A DNA stretch of 64,000 nucleotides from Bombyx mori (lineage: Eukaryota > Arthropoda > Insecta > Lepidoptera > Bombycidae). A program made the translations under genes and the position numbers. The stretch covers positions 2,790,001 to 2,854,000 of the forward strand of contig NC_085124.1 of NCBI RefSeq assembly GCF_030269925.1, read 5' to 3'. A model generated the notes under the pieces. The model did no database searches and was not told the DNA's origin. It saw only the letters and a list, made by a program, of their open reading frames with translations. This document shows positions 1 to 10,916 of the stretch, one piece after another; position 1 is the stretch's first letter; each line of letters opens with the position of its first letter.

Positions 1-107
1 TAAATATGCTATCTAACACTGAAAGAATTTTTCTAATCGGACCAGTAGTTCCTGAGATTAGCGCGTTCAAACAAACAAACTCTTCCGCTTTATAATATTA
101 GTATAGA
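1..107 (-). mobile_element. Helitron 5'-end fragment
   Basis: Read on the minus strand, this begins TCTATACTAATATTATAAAG and continues with TTTGTTTGTTTGAACGCG and a stretch shared with the longer copies at 8943 and 58624. TC starts and CTAG ends are typical of lepidopteran Helitrons. The fragment runs off the window start, so its 3' end cannot be seen. Confidence 0.7.
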
Positions 108-474
108 TATGCTATTATAATCTTAATTTTGTTCTCACACAAATACAAATGAAATTTTATGAAATTTTAAAAAGTTAATTGCATTTCCTCAAACTCACCG
201 TACTTCCTAGTGCTATCAGAATGGCGGCTTGTTTCAACGGAGCACAATAACAACATCTCTCAATAGTTGTCATGATTAGTTAAAAAATAAATTATTGACA
301 ATAATTAAATTAAATTTAAACACACATTATATTTCCTGTTGCCTGCGCAGGAGTAACTGGGCGAACGATATCGTATTCATAGGAATTACGAAATTACGAA
401 GCCTATGTAACAACGTATAGGGACATTGTGGTATCGATATAATACGCCTGTCGATATTTCGATCGATATCTATA

Positions 475-830
475 TATTAATACGTGAAACAAAAACTTTG
501 TCCCCTTTTTACGAAAATTGCGCGGACGGATGAGTATGAAACTTCCCAAGAGAATATAGAGAAGGAGTGCAGAATGTTAAAATTGTTTTTAATTATGCAT
601 TAATAATACATTAAATAAATAAAAAAAGCATTACGCACACTACCATGTATTTGTCATACACACACACGCATGCATACTATTTGTTTATTGTCAAACATTT
701 ATTGTTTATAGTCTGTGGTCAAATTGAGAATAGATTAATATTGTTTGTCTTTAATATTATTTGTTTACAGTGTAGTTAGTCTTGGCGAAATCTGTGATTA
801 TAGAAGTTTAATAGTCTTTGAAAATAGAGC
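475..830 (+). repeat. Unclassified dispersed repeat, copy 1
   Basis: The segment is matched in reverse complement by about 44300-44640. Shared blocks include AGTGCAGAATGTTAA, CAAATTGAGAATAGATTAA and TCTTGGCGAAATCTGTGATT. No terminal repeats or ORF identify the class. Confidence 0.6.
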
Positions 831-934
831 CATAATAATGTACAAACTTAAAATTTCAGTTAATTATAGTCGAATTTCGACTACTGTGGGACCATTAGTT
901 GTATTAATTTTCACTTCACAACTTCTAATCTACA

Positions 935-980
935 TGTATGTATGTGTGTGTGTGTGTGTGTGCGTGTGTGTGCGTGCGTA
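935..980. repeat. (GT)n microsatellite
   Basis: About 45 bp of alternating TG, interrupted by GC steps, following TATGTATG. Confidence 0.9.
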
Positions 981-2234
981 CTAGTTTAATATAATATTTA
1001 ATATTGTTAATATGTTATTTCCTTTTACGTTTACGTCTCGCGAAAACCGAAGAAAATATTACGTCAATTAATTTTATGCTGTAAATAAGCGGTCGGAATG
1101 CTTATATATACGTAATTTAAAAAAAAAATGGGTGTATGAATCAGATGAGAATTTTTCCTGTTGTTCATCATATTGTTTTCAAGATAAAAACGATTGTAAC
1201 TTTCTTTCGTATTTCAATATATAACTTCCATAAAAATTTAAATCTGTGGGATTTCGTCAATAAAAAAGACATCCATACCACATATCGACGTCCCAACACT
1301 AACAACGTAACCCCTGATCCTATACAGTATTGGTATGTAAGCAATTATAACAATAATAATTCATTCGATATGTTTGACAACTTCAAAAGTCACAGGGACT
1401 TATTTCAGGAATAGGTTAATTCAAGTGCATTTTGGTTTAAGTGTCGAAGAGTGGGTATTTGGGACCGTCTGGTTAGCTTCGTCGACCGTATCTTTTTGTT
1501 TGAGGAGCTGACCTACTAATATATCGAAAATCTTTGCAACTATATAGAGTAATTTAATTCGCATTTTTGTGGCGTAAACAATTAAGACTTTTGATGAGAT
1601 GAGATTGAGAGAGATGAGTAAAATTCAGTAGTATATTTCGATAAAAATCGGAAATATAATTTGAGAAGGAACAAAATTCAAAAAGTTATTTCGTTCTTTT
1701 TAAGATTATCCAAACTTAATTGAAATCCTGAGATAAGTACAGGTTTTTCTGAACAAGTAACACGATCATCTAGCCGATGATGCATTACATACTCATGGAC
1801 AGACTTCCGATATGAAATTAGGGCATCGTACAATAAAAATTTAACTCGGACGTATATTTTTATGTACGGCTTAAAATGCGCAAAACGAAAAAAACAATTA
1901 TTTATTTTTTATTTATTTATTTATTTATGTACACACAAAAAGGAAGACATAATACAGAGTAATAGGAAAATTATGTACAAAGGCACTGCTTATTTCTTTA
2001 ACAATTTAGGCATTTCTGTAACGAAATACTGCCCTGATGTGTCTAAGAGTGTTTATAGCTCTGCTTATCGATTCTGTGAACTGCACAAGTCAACGAAAAC
2101 TAATTTAGGCACTTACCTTTTTTTCGATGATCCTTTGTTTTGTAATACGAATTCTCTTAAAGCGAACTAAGATTGTTTTAGAGGCGTACATTATGGGCCA
2201 TAGACATAACAATGTGAAACTTTAATCTTTTTTA

Positions 2235-2640
2235 TTGCTTAGATCACGGAATAGATTATCTATTCCGTGGTTTAGATAGATGTATGAGCTCCCGGTTTAA
2301 CTAGCAGGAAGCGGTCACCGGAATCCATAAACATCAGCCACGTTACTGCCGCCAACCTTGAAACCTGAGTTCCAATTCTCAGTACAACGGCTGCCCTACC
2401 CTGCAAACCGAAACGCATTACTGCAGCAGAAACAGCAGGGTGGTGGTACCTACCCGTTCGGATTTGCAAGACGCCCTACCACCAGTAATACGCAAATTAT
2501 TATAATAATAATATTATATTATTACGATTATAATTAAGCGGTTTTGTTTTTAATTACATGATAACATTCCTTCACCGTGGAAGTCAATCGTGAAAATTTG
2601 TTAAAAACGTGTTTGATTAGAAAAAAATTGTCGGTATGAA
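2235..2640 (-). mobile_element. Bm1 SINE, diverged
   Basis: Minus-strand Bm1 from an AAGCAATAAAAA-like tail (TTTTTATTGCTT) through the body (CAAACCGAAACGCATTACTGC) into TTCCTTCACCGTGGAAGTCAATCGTGAA. The distal part is interrupted: about 40 bp of non-Bm1 sequence at 2250-2290 and an AT insertion near 2495-2550. It is one of the most diverged copies here. Confidence 0.75.
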
Positions 2641-2698
2641 TTTTTCTAATCAAACACGTGGGTGGTATTATACAACATAGTCTCATCGTTCAATATAT

Positions 2699-2909
2699 TT
2701 AACCCACAGACACAGTCCACTGAGTTTCTCGCCGGATCTTCTCAATGGGTCGCGTTTCTGATCCGATTGTAGAGCAAAAGTAGTGCTTCGTAGAATCGAT
2801 TTTTCAAAGCACTGCTCTTGCTAGGGCTAGTGCTAGCAACGTCCCAGGTTAGAGCCCCGTGAGCTCACCTACTCGCTCGGTGAGGTCACTAGTATAGGTA
2901 GAAAAAAAG
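2699..2909 (+). mobile_element. 5'-truncated jockey-like LINE tail
   Basis: The 3' UTR block ACTGAGTTTCTCGCCGGATC is followed by TCTTGCTAGGGCTAGTG and GAGCTCACCTACT and ends in an A run. See the copy at 18918 for the link to the LINE ORF2. Confidence 0.75.
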
Positions 2910-2939
2910 AAGTTCAATACGAATGTTTTGTCCTTTAGG

Positions 2940-3250
2940 CTACGACTGCTTCAAAATTGCGTTAAGACGCTTGGTCCAAGTCTGGTCATGGCAAAGGTAA
3001 GCAGTAGTCTCGACTTGTAGAAGCGCTGGCCATGTACGAGCAAGCCAAAAGCAGCTTTCAGCATCTTCACAATTCTTCCTCGCACACGCCAGACCACCTG
3101 ATAGCGTTGCAACGGGAGCTACTTCATTCAGAGACCGTTCTCCCTCCGCAGATTCCAGTGTAGATTTTATTAGTTTTATGTAGGGTTGAATTACACTAAT
3201 TATACCTTGTAAATTTGTATTACACCATTGTAAAATATTGATTTCAGTGA
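2940..3250. other. Unassigned stretch
   Basis: Moderately GC-rich sequence without a sustained open frame or recognised repeat motif. It could be a degraded transposon fragment; I cannot name it. Confidence 0.3.
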
Positions 3251-3254
3251 TTAC

Positions 3255-3656
3255 CTGTTCATAGCCTGATTTGATTGGTTGAGCCGCGAATTTGTTTCGT
3301 AGTTGCTTGACGATACTCTTTTTTTTGTTTTTTTTTTTTATGATTGAAGAATTACTGGTGGCCCGGAGGCCTTTTAAGTTTCACCAGCACAGGTGGGCGA
3401 GCAAAGGCTCAGCCAGGAGGGGTGGGATTTGTTAACAGCTGCCTCCGAATGAGACCCAACAACTGAAGAGCAGCCGCCTCGCGAATGAATCTACTACCGG
3501 ATCGGAATCGCAACCCGCTGAGAAAATCCGGCGTGAAACTCAGCGGGCTGATGCATGGGTGAAAAATATTTATTTCATTGACTAAGTAACTGTTCATAGC
3601 CTGATTTGAGTTGGTTGAGCCGCGAATTTGTCTCGTAGTTGCTTGACGATACTCTT
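3255..3656. repeat. 66-bp direct repeats flanking a LINE tail
   Basis: The block starting CTGTTCATAGCCTGATTTGA and ending TTGCTTGACGATACTCTT occurs at 3255-3320 and again at 3590-3656 with three differences (including one inserted G). The minus-strand LINE tail at 3345-3559 lies between the two. Confidence 0.85.
3345..3559 (-). mobile_element. LINE tail of the full-length (J1) type
   Basis: Reverse complement of the 3' end of the intact LINE at 29291-34442: ATTACTGGTGGCCCGGAGGCC, then CGAGCAAAGGCTCAGCCAGGA, then TACTACCGGATCGGAATCGC. It is truncated just inside the 3' UTR near 3559. Confidence 0.85.
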
Positions 3657-3699
3657 GCTGCAGTCTGAGTTATATAGCAAGGGTATGACACTCATTTTA

Positions 3700-3850
3700 T
3701 TGCTTTGTTTCTTAGCGGCCCTGACTGTTGGTCGTGGGTTCGATTCGTGGATGATGAACAGGTTTTTTGCTTTATTTCTGGTGTTAATTATAGATATATG
3801 ATATTTAATCGTATGTAAATATGTATGTCGGTCTCTGGTATCCATAGGGT
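3700..3850 (+). mobile_element. tRNA-derived SINE fragment (not Bm1)
   Basis: A B-box-like GGTCGTGGGTTCGATTC is followed by a body ending GTCGGTCTCTGGTATCCATAG. The same arrangement occurs in minus orientation at 12122-12314, and a headless piece lies at about 26180-26240. Confidence 0.6.
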
Positions 3851-3957
3851 TGGGATTCCTAATTTGGGGCCAATCACTGTGCGCGATTTTCTCCCAGTTA
3901 TTTATTTATTTATTTAGAGCTAGGTACGATAACGTTGAGTTTCAATCCAATCCTTGA

Positions 3958-4090
3958 GTGAAAGGTCTTCTTTGGAGGCATTCTAGCAGCTGTAGGCAAA
4001 TTCCATCCTCTCATAGCTGAGCCTTTGCTCAGTCAGCTGTCCTGATGAAACTAGAAGGGCCTCCGGGCCACCAGTAACCATCAATATTAA
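3958..4090 (+). mobile_element. J1-type LINE tail, short
   Basis: It ends CTGATGAAACTAGAAGGGCC then TCCGGGCCACCAGTAA, matching the terminal 100 bp of the intact LINE. Confidence 0.75.
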
Positions 4091-4295
4091 AAAATAAATA
4101 GATTAGTAAGTTAAATGTTTAGTAGCGCCTTATTAAAAATCGTAGCAATAACTTTGAAAAATGTATGACTTTTATGATATTAAAAAATGCACGAGTCTAA
4201 TATCAATAAGAATAGAATTTTGAACAACTCAAGTTTAGTTTCGTGACAGCAGAACTAGTTTAAATAATTTTATTTTCGTAGTGGTATTATCTATA

Positions 4296-4410
4296 TCTAT
4301 ACTAATATTATAAAGAGGAAAGATTTGTTTGTTTGTTTGTTTCGACCGATTTGAAAAATTCTTTTTCCATTAGAAGCCGACATTGTCCCTGATGAACATA
4401 GGCTACTTTT
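4296..4410 (+). mobile_element. Helitron 5'-end fragment
   Basis: It starts TCTATACTAATATTATAAAG and has a TTTG repeat expanded to four units, then a CCGATTTGAAAAATTCTTT block. No 3' end follows. Confidence 0.65.
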
Positions 4411-5088
4411 TTTTATTTTTTTTTTCTACCAAAGCTTATGGTCTCGAAAGGCCATTTCAGCGTAACCCTAACAAGAAGGTGAGCGCAGGGGGCTCAAAAC
4501 TGAGGACGTTGCTAACACTAACCATAGCAAGAGCAGTGCTTCGCAGAATCTCCCACCGGATCGGAAACGGTGAGGAATAACGTCGTGTAATAAAAATCAA
4601 ACCGGCAAAAATTATAATTTGCGTAATTACTGGTGGTAGGACCTCTTGTGGGTCCGCACGGGTAGGTACCACCGCCTCGCCTATTTCTGCCGTGAAACAG
4701 TAATGCGTTTCGGTTTGAAGGGTGGGGCAGCCGTTGTAACTATACTGAGATCTTAGAACTTATATCTCAAGGTGTGTGGCGCATTTACGTTGTAGATGTC
4801 TATGGGTTCCAGTAACCACTTAATACCAAGTGGGCTGTGAGCTCGTCCACACATCTAGGGAACAAAAAAAAAAGCGCGACCCACTGTAAAGATCCGGCGA
4901 GAAACTCAGTGGGCTGTGTCTGTGGGTTAATTAACTTGTCGAGCCTTTCGTCGCAAGCGACGGCTTCGACGAGAACGATGACCGATGATTGAGGTACCTA
5001 AAAGCACCGTTAATGGATCAGGAGGATTCGAAATGACGTGTTTTGGGCGACCTCAACTCGTTACCATTCGGTCCACAGGATCGGAAAT
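4404..5088 (-). mobile_element. J2-type LINE tail split by a Bm1
   Basis: The left part (4404-4569) ends CACCGGATCGGAAACG and the right part resumes at about 4875 with CGACCCACTGTAAAGATCCGG; these two strings are adjacent in uninterrupted copies such as 20571-20932. The right part reaches the ORF2-derived end GATCGGAAATG at 5088. Bm1 at 4576-4872 therefore inserted into an older LINE tail. Confidence 0.85.
4576..4872 (+). mobile_element. Bm1 SINE nested in a LINE tail
   Basis: Truncated at its 5' end (it begins in the GAATAACGTCGTGTAATAAAA block, so the tRNA head is missing) with a complete body and A-rich tail. Confidence 0.9.
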
Positions 5089-5431
5089 GTAAGTATTTGT
5101 TGATAAGACTCGCGAACAGCCTTTAATAGATGCTGACGATGCATTTTGTTTATTTAATAAAATTTGCAGGGAAATATGGGTGCAAACCGCGTGAGCATCC
5201 CATACATATAGCTATAATATACTAACATAGCTAATGATAGATCTGCTATACATTCCCATTGCACTTACCAAGCACTCTTTCCTTCTGCCTCAGTACTCTT
5301 CATAACATACCTACATTGGGCTCACACAAGCGAGTTCTTCGTCCTCTCATCTAGGAGGGTTGTCTTAAAAAATAATAAAAAAGCTGTTTTTACCTGATTT
5401 TATTATTTACCTACCCATCGTAGTAACCTCA

Positions 5432-5585
5432 AGGGGCTATGCTAGATTTGCCAAACTAACAGACGAGCTCACGGGGCTCAGCCTGACGAATTTGTTAAGA
5501 CTAGCCCTAACAAGAACAGTGTTTCGCAAAATTTACCATCGGTTGGAAACGCGACCAACTAAGAAGATCCGGCGAGAAACTCAAG
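5432..5585 (-). mobile_element. J2-type LINE tail fragment
   Basis: GAGCTCACGGGGCTCAGCC through AAGATCCGGCGAGAAACTCA. A short plus-oriented hairpin segment (GAAGCTGAAATAGCC...GGCTATCAGC) follows at 5590-5620. Confidence 0.7.
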
Positions 5586-5628
5586 AAGAGAAGCTGAAAT
5601 AGCCTCTTAAGGCTATCAGCTATCATTG

Positions 5629-6069
5629 AAGTCGTCGTGGCCTAAAGGATAAGACTTCCTGTGCATTCGTGTTGAAGCGATGCAACGGTGTTCGAATCCC
5701 AGGCAGGCGGGTACCAATTTTTCTAATGAAATACGTACTCAACAAATGTTCACGATTGACTTCCACGGTGAAGGAATAACATCGTGTAATAAAAATCAAA
5801 CCCGCAAAATTATAATTTGCGTAATTACTGGTAGTAGGACCACTTGTGAGTCCGCGCGGATAGGTACCACCGCCCTGCCTATTTCTGCCGTGAAGCAGTA
5901 ATGGATTTCGGTTTGAAGGGTGGGGCAGCCGTTGTAACTATACTGAGACTTTAGAATTTGTATCTCAAGGTGGGTGGCGCGTCTACGTTGCAGATGTCTA
6001 TGGGCACCAGTAACCACTTAAAACCAGGTGGGCTGCGAGCTCGTCCACCCAACTAAGCAATAAAAAAAA
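5629..6069 (+). mobile_element. Bm1 SINE, full length
   Basis: About 440 bp. The tRNA-derived head carries an A-box-like TGGCCTAAAGGATAAG and a B-box-like GGTGTTCGAATCC. It is followed by GGCGGGTACCAATTTTTCTA, a body with CTGGTGGTAGGACC-type and GCCGTGAAGCAGTAATG blocks, and the terminal GAGCTCGTCCACCC then AAGCAATAAAAA. Bm1 is non-autonomous: pol III transcribes the head and a LINE supplies retrotransposition. This copy is the reference for the others listed here. The family name is from memory of the silkworm repeat. Confidence 0.92.
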
Positions 6070-6189
6070 GCATAGATAGGGAGAAAAAAAAATCACTTCA
6101 CGTCTTGTGGGTCCACCCGTCTAAGTAATAAAAAACCATAAGGATCGTGGCAAAATACGTTAACACAAGGATATCCGTATACTATACTA

Positions 6190-6298
6190 GCATTAGGTAG
6201 GCAGCGGCTTGACTCTGTCACTGACATTGCTGACGTACATGAGCTCGGTAACCACTCACCACCATGGGACGTACGCTCGTCTGCCTATACGGCAATAA
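6190..6298 (+). repeat. SINE-like repeat family B, fragment
   Basis: GTAGGCAGCGGCTTGACTC, then CATTGCTGACG, then GTACGCTCGTCTGCCTA and GGCAATAAAA. Related copies are at 17487 (-), 35663, 47545 (-), 53978 and 55013. It is distinct from Bm1 but uses a similar GGCAATAAAA tail. Confidence 0.6.
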
Positions 6299-6611
6299 AA
6301 TAAGAATAAAAAAAATTACTTCTTCTACTTATTCTATTCTGGACTGTACGCGTCACGTGACCAAAGTCTCAAATCGCTACGGCATCTCAGAGATATTGTG
6401 ACGGAAAGATCTCGATTCGTCGAGGTAAGTTTAATATAAGTTTTCACGGCCGAATAAATTACAGTGTTTTGTTGCTAATTTATTCATATGCCGTCGAGTT
6501 TGGTTTTTGTGTATTGTATTGCTTTCGCGAGTCGTCCGCGACCACGGACACTGCGAAAAATACAAAACGTCGGAAGTAATAAGCGCGGTAGTGAATTGAA
6601 ATAATATAAAA

Positions 6612-6858
6612 CTATTACTGGTGGTAGGACCTCTTGAGTCCGCGCGGGTAGGTACCACCACCCCGCCTATTTCTGTCGTGAAGCAGAAATGCGTTTCGGT
6701 TTGAAGAGTGGAGCAGCCGTTGTAACTATACTTGAGACCTTAGAACTTATATCTCAAAGTGGGTGGCTTATTTGCGTTGTAGATGTCTATGGGTTCCAGT
6801 AACCACTTAAAACCAGGTGGGCTGTGAGCTCGTCCACCCATGTAAGCAATAGAAAAAA
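6612..6858 (+). mobile_element. Bm1 SINE, body only
   Basis: Begins at ACTGGTGGTAGGACCTCTTG, the most common truncation point among the copies here, and ends AAGCAATAGAAAAAAAG. Confidence 0.9.
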
Positions 6859-7082
6859 AGAGAATGAGAACCGATGAAGAAATTCGTAAATTCGAAAAAC
6901 GTAATGAGATTATCATCAATGTATGTAACTGGAGACAATTAAACGTGCATTATTAATAACTCAAAAATGACTGACCAAATAAAATGAGATCCTAATAAAA
7001 TTTTAATGGAACAACACGGGAAGCGTCAAATAAAAAAAATAAAAAAAGATTTATCAAATTCAATCAAATCTGTTTTTTTTTC

Positions 7083-7412
7083 CATACCTAAGCTGAAAAC
7101 CTACAGGGTTATGCCAGCGTAACCGGGCGAGTAGGTGAGCTCACGGGGCTCTAACCTGAGGACCTTGTTAACATTAGCCCTAGTAAGAGCTTCGCAGAAT
7201 CTACACGTCGTTACGGATCCTCCCAATCCATTAACGGTGCTTTTAGGTACCTCAAGCACCGCTCAGCGTCCTCGCCGAACCCGTCGCTTGTGACGAAGGG
7301 CTCGACGAGTAAATTAACCTATAGTCACAGCCCACTGAGTTTCTCGCTGGATTTTCTCAGTGGGTCGCGTTTCCGATCCGGTGGTAGATTCTGCAAAACA
7401 CTGCTCTTGCGG
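7083..7412. mobile_element. Two J2 LINE tails joined head to head
   Basis: 7083-7203 is a minus-oriented tail, and at 7204 it switches to plus orientation (ACGTCGTTACGGATCCTCC ... CTCTTGC). The junction creates an inverted pair with no spacer. Confidence 0.75.
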
Positions 7413-7551
7413 CCTTGCTGTGGGCCGTAACATCGGGGACGACTTTGCTGCAGTTTTTTGCTACGTCGCGAACTCCAACGCTGCCGCGGATGTAGTCGTT
7501 ACGAATGCGATCTAATCGCGTAACGCCACACACCCACCGCAGCATCTTCAT
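7413..7551 (-). pseudogene. RTE-like LINE reverse transcriptase C-terminal fragment
   Basis: Minus-strand translation gives MLRWVCGVTRLDRIRNDYIRG then SVGVRDVA, which resembles the conserved C-terminal block of RTE-type endonuclease/reverse transcriptase proteins common in Lepidoptera. Only about 45 residues are left, with no upstream RT motifs, so it is a dead fragment. It abuts the LINE-tail pair at 7412. Confidence 0.6.
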
Positions 7552-7594
7552 TTCTGTGACGTGCAGTTGCTGGACATTTCTTCCGAGAGCCGAC

Positions 7595-8100
7595 TAACGG
7601 ATTGGGACTACCGCTCTGCCTATATCTGCCGCGAAGCAGTGACGTGTTCCTGTTTGAAGCAGTCATGCAATTGAGACGTATATTATTTCTAGGCTCAGAT
7701 ACCCAATTAACACCATGCGGTGGAGCTCTCACACAGGTCTGTACAATAACAAAAACTTCTTCAAACGAGAAAAAAAACTTCCCGTTTGACAGCGGCTTAT
7801 TAGTCCTCCTCCTCGCGTCATTTTCCTCATTACTGAGCGTCGTGACTCCCCCGCTGCATCCGTTTCTCCCGTACGATTTCCCTCCATCTGCTGCGATCCT
7901 TGGCTTCATTAAGGACATTGTTGAAGTTGACGTTCAGAGAATATCGTATTTGGTCCGACCATCTCGTAGAATTGACGGACGTTCGTTTACCCATGCGGGA
8001 ATGCTTGGGCGCGTGGGTCAAATACAAACAAGGTCACAAAACAACGTAAAGCCGCGCTCACAATGTAACTTATTAAGCACTTGATTTAAATATACAGGTG
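7595..8100. other. Degenerate SINE-like and unassigned sequence
   Basis: 7610-7700 retains weak Bm1-like words (CTGCCTATATCTGCCGCGAAGCAGTGA). The rest is pyrimidine-rich with overlapping frames of 139 aa (-) and 160 aa (+) but no recognisable domain. I do not call a gene. Confidence 0.35.
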
Positions 8101-8411
8101 ATCCTCCTATAACACGGTATTTTACAACACGGTTCCATTCTAACGCGAAAAGAAAAATTCCTTGTAACCTTCATAAAACACTGTGTACTTTTACAACGCG
8201 ATAACGAGATTTTTGTTTAAAATTATTTAGATTATTACAATAAGCACTATGAACCCGCAATATATGTATGGAAATAACCGAAATTTTACTGCTTGTTTTT
8301 ATGTATTTAGTAGATAAAAAAAACGGATATGCATATTTAAGATGTTTCATTCAGAAAAAAATAGTTTCCTTTTTTTGGCTTCTAGTCTCATCATTTTTTT
8401 TATTTTTATTG

Positions 8412-8798
8412 ATTGGATGGGTGGACGAGCTCACAGCCCACCTGGTATTTAGTGGTAACTGGAGCCATAGTCATCTACAACGTAAATGCGCCACCCACCT
8501 TGAGATATAAGTCCTAAGGTCACAGTACTATACTTACAACGGCTGCCTCACCCTTCAAACCGAAACGCATTACTGTTTCACGGCAGAAATAGGCGGGGTG
8601 GTGGTACCTTCCCGTGCGAACTGACAAGAGGTCCTACCACCAGTAATTACGCAAATTATAATCGTGGAAGTCAGTCGTGAACATTTGTTAAGTACGTATT
8701 TCATTAGAAAAATTGGTACCCGCCTGTGGTATTCGAACACCGTTTCATCGCTCGATACGAATGCACCGGACGTCTTATCCTTTAGGCCACGGAACTTT
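8412..8798 (-). mobile_element. Bm1 SINE, near full length
   Basis: Reads on the minus strand from the tRNA head (TCCTTTAGGCCACGG is its complement end) to the tail TTTTATTGATTGGATGGGTG. The GTAATAAAAATCAAACC stretch between head and body is deleted. Confidence 0.9.
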
Positions 8799-8942
8799 GT
8801 AGGAACGCATCTACCGTGTTATAGGAATGTGACCTGTACTTAGATTACCCAGGTGCGCCCAACACCAACTTCGAAGACACTAATTTTGCGGGTACTGTAA
8901 AATTAGTTAATATAACATTATTGAAAAACTTTCCGCAGATTA

Positions 8943-9933
8943 TCTATACTAATATTATAAAGCTGAAGAGTTTGTTTGTTTGAACGCGCTAATCTCACGA
9001 ACTACTGGTCCGATTTTAAAAATTCTTTCAGTGTTATATAGCCCATTTATCGAAGAAGGCTATAGGCTATATAACATCACGCTAAGACCAATGCAGGTGA
9101 AGCACCAATAAATAATGTTTCAAAATCGGGGTTTTAATCCCTTTTGAGAGCTTCCACTGCATGCGCTGCGGAAACGGTTAAAGCTTCGCTAAAGTAATGT
9201 ATGAGAGAATTGTTCCCCTTTAAAAGATCTAAAAAAAGTCAGCGACAGCATATGTCTATATATATTAAGGTTGGCTCACTATAACGTTTTTTATGTTAAA
9301 CAAATTTGTTCTAAAATAATGCATTATTTGTGAAGGTGTTTTTATAAAGATGCAATTAATCCCTATCCAAATAAATACGTTATTCATTACAACATTGAAA
9401 CACCCAAATCACTTCAAATATAGATTTTCCTGGATTTCTCCAGAACAGGGCTGTTCGGGAAGTCCCTTTCGAACAAACAAAAAAAAAAAGAATCATCAGA
9501 ATTGGTTCAAGCACTCTCGAGAAATCGGTGACCATACATATATAAAAAATGATGGTCGAATTGATAACTTCCTCTTTTGAAGTCGGTTAAAAAGCGTGAT
9601 TTTGGTACCTTAAATAACTCCTTAGCATTCTATTATTCAAAAATATTTTCACTTTCTACGTAAATGAAGAGGCGGGTAAAATTTAGCGTAATTTTTTTTT
9701 TTCCCTACCTTTGCTGATAGCCTTGAGAGGCTATTTCAGCTTCACCTGAGCTCACGGGGCTCAACCGGAGAGTTGCTAACACTGACCCCTAGCAATAGCA
9801 GTGCTTCGCAGAATCTATTACCGGATCGGAAACGCGACCCACTGAGAAGATCCGGCGAGAAACTCAGTGGGTTTAGCGTTATGCCAAAGTAACCGGACCG
9901 TGCCACGCGGACGAAGTCGCGGGCAAAAGCTAG
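8943..9933 (+). mobile_element. Helitron (Lep1-like), with nested LINE tail
   Basis: Starts TCTATACTAATATTATAAAG and ends GTCGCGGGCAAAAGCTAG followed by T. This fits Helitron rules (5' TC, 3' CTAG, insertion before T). Removing the LINE tail at 9691-9870 leaves about 800 bp. It has no Rep/helicase ORF, so it is non-autonomous. Confidence 0.8.
9691..9870 (-). mobile_element. J2-type LINE tail nested in Helitron
   Basis: Flanked by the 8-bp direct repeat TTTAGCGT (9682-9689 and 9872-9879), which I read as the target-site duplication. Poly-T at the left end is the A-tail of a minus insertion. Confidence 0.85.
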
Positions 9934-10366
9934 TCGAGTGCTAAGCCTCAAATCATTGTAAACGACATTCGCTATTCACGTTTATAATTCCATGAAATAA
10001 TTAAACAACATTAACACAGAGCACGTAAACAACCTATTAACTTTGGTGATACAATAACAACTGGTTTGTGTAAGCAAGGTCAATAATAATTGGTACAACG
10101 ACAATAATACCACAAGATTTCTGCATCATGTATACACAGTGCACATACATTTTGTACTAAAAGCATAAAATTATCTTCCGTCTCGTTCTAACCGGAGCAT
10201 TAGAAAGCAATAGCTCAACATTTCGGACCATCACAGATTTTAGTTATGCCAAAAAAATTGTAGATTTTATTTGTCAAATCCGTTCTCAGGGAACATGAAC
10301 ACTAACATATCAAAGTTATCAGTGTATGTCTAATTAGTAATTGCTCTAATAATGATAAACAATTTT
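9934..10366. other. No gene seen
   Basis: AT-rich with no open frame worth calling and no recognised repeat. Confidence 0.5.
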
Positions 10367-10496
10367 TTTTTTTATTGCTTAGATGGGTGGACGAGCTCAC
10401 AGCCCACCTGGTGTTAAGTGTTTACTGGAGCCCATAGACATCCACAACGTAAATGCGCCACCCACCTTGAGATACAAGTTCTAAGGTCTCAAGTAA
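10367..10496 (-). mobile_element. Bm1 SINE, 3' fragment
   Basis: Only the last 120 bp of Bm1 is present, from TTTATTGCTTAGATGGGTGG to AAGTTCTAAGGTCTCAAGTA. Confidence 0.9.
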
Positions 10497-10870
10497 AACT
10501 CAAAGCTATTAAAAAAATTATGGTTGATATTTAAATTTTTATTTACAACTCTTTTTAGTAAGATTATCGTTAAAAACTTCTTTTCCAAAGACTTTTTTGT
10601 AATAAGTTCCATTTAAAAAGTTTTTGAAAAGAAGGTTTAATAACAATAAATAAATAATAAATGAGTTTTGTTTCGTTACTTATAGCAGTACTTTTAAGAT
10701 ACGGCCAACCCAAAATAAATATAATCGTTCTTGAGTACAATGTGAACGCTGTTTTGCTTACAAATCATCTAGTTTTATTTATTTATCTTTTAGTTTACTA
10801 GGATCGGTGGCGGTGAGTGGACGTACGGTCAATACTCTTGTTTGTGAAAAACACGCTTTGATTTTTAAAT

Positions 10871-10916
10871 ATGGATAAAATTAATTTCACCATCAATGGA
10901 GAACAATACAGTTTGT
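10871..10916 (+). CDS. AOX: AOX exon 1 (46 nt coding)
   Basis: Encodes [15 protein letters not shown] plus one base, then donor GTAAGT. The residues match the beta-strand that opens the plant-type ferredoxin domain of AOX/XDH proteins. The split codon T|CG (Ser16) joins cleanly to exon 2, 7.2 kb away. It is too short for open-frame searches. Confidence 0.88.

Larger units (their letters stand above)
108..2230. other. Gene-free AT-rich stretch
   Basis: No coding exon is recognisable here. It holds one half of a dispersed repeat (475-830, listed separately) and a (GT)n run. The longest open frames (1136-1414 and 1862-2170, +) have low-complexity or AT-driven composition and no family motif, so I treat them as chance. 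The part near 1900-2160 has a TTTATTTA run and resembles LINE 3'-UTR debris. Confidence 0.5.

Noticed and set aside
1136..2170. Frames of 92 and 102 residues
   Set aside because: AT-rich composition without motif or start context. The second overlaps a TTTATTTA run and looks like repeat 3' UTR.
5641..5715. tRNA-like head in Bm1 copies
   Set aside because: Part of the SINE; the same head recurs at 13606, 18611, 46518, 55548 and 59308.
7499..8084. Overlapping 139-aa (-) and 160-aa (+) frames
   Set aside because: No domain, no plausible splice partners, and the region has degenerate SINE words.
10800..10870. Core promoter for AOX
   Set aside because: No TATA box at a sensible distance, and only a vague TCAATA initiator-like word; not strong enough to call.
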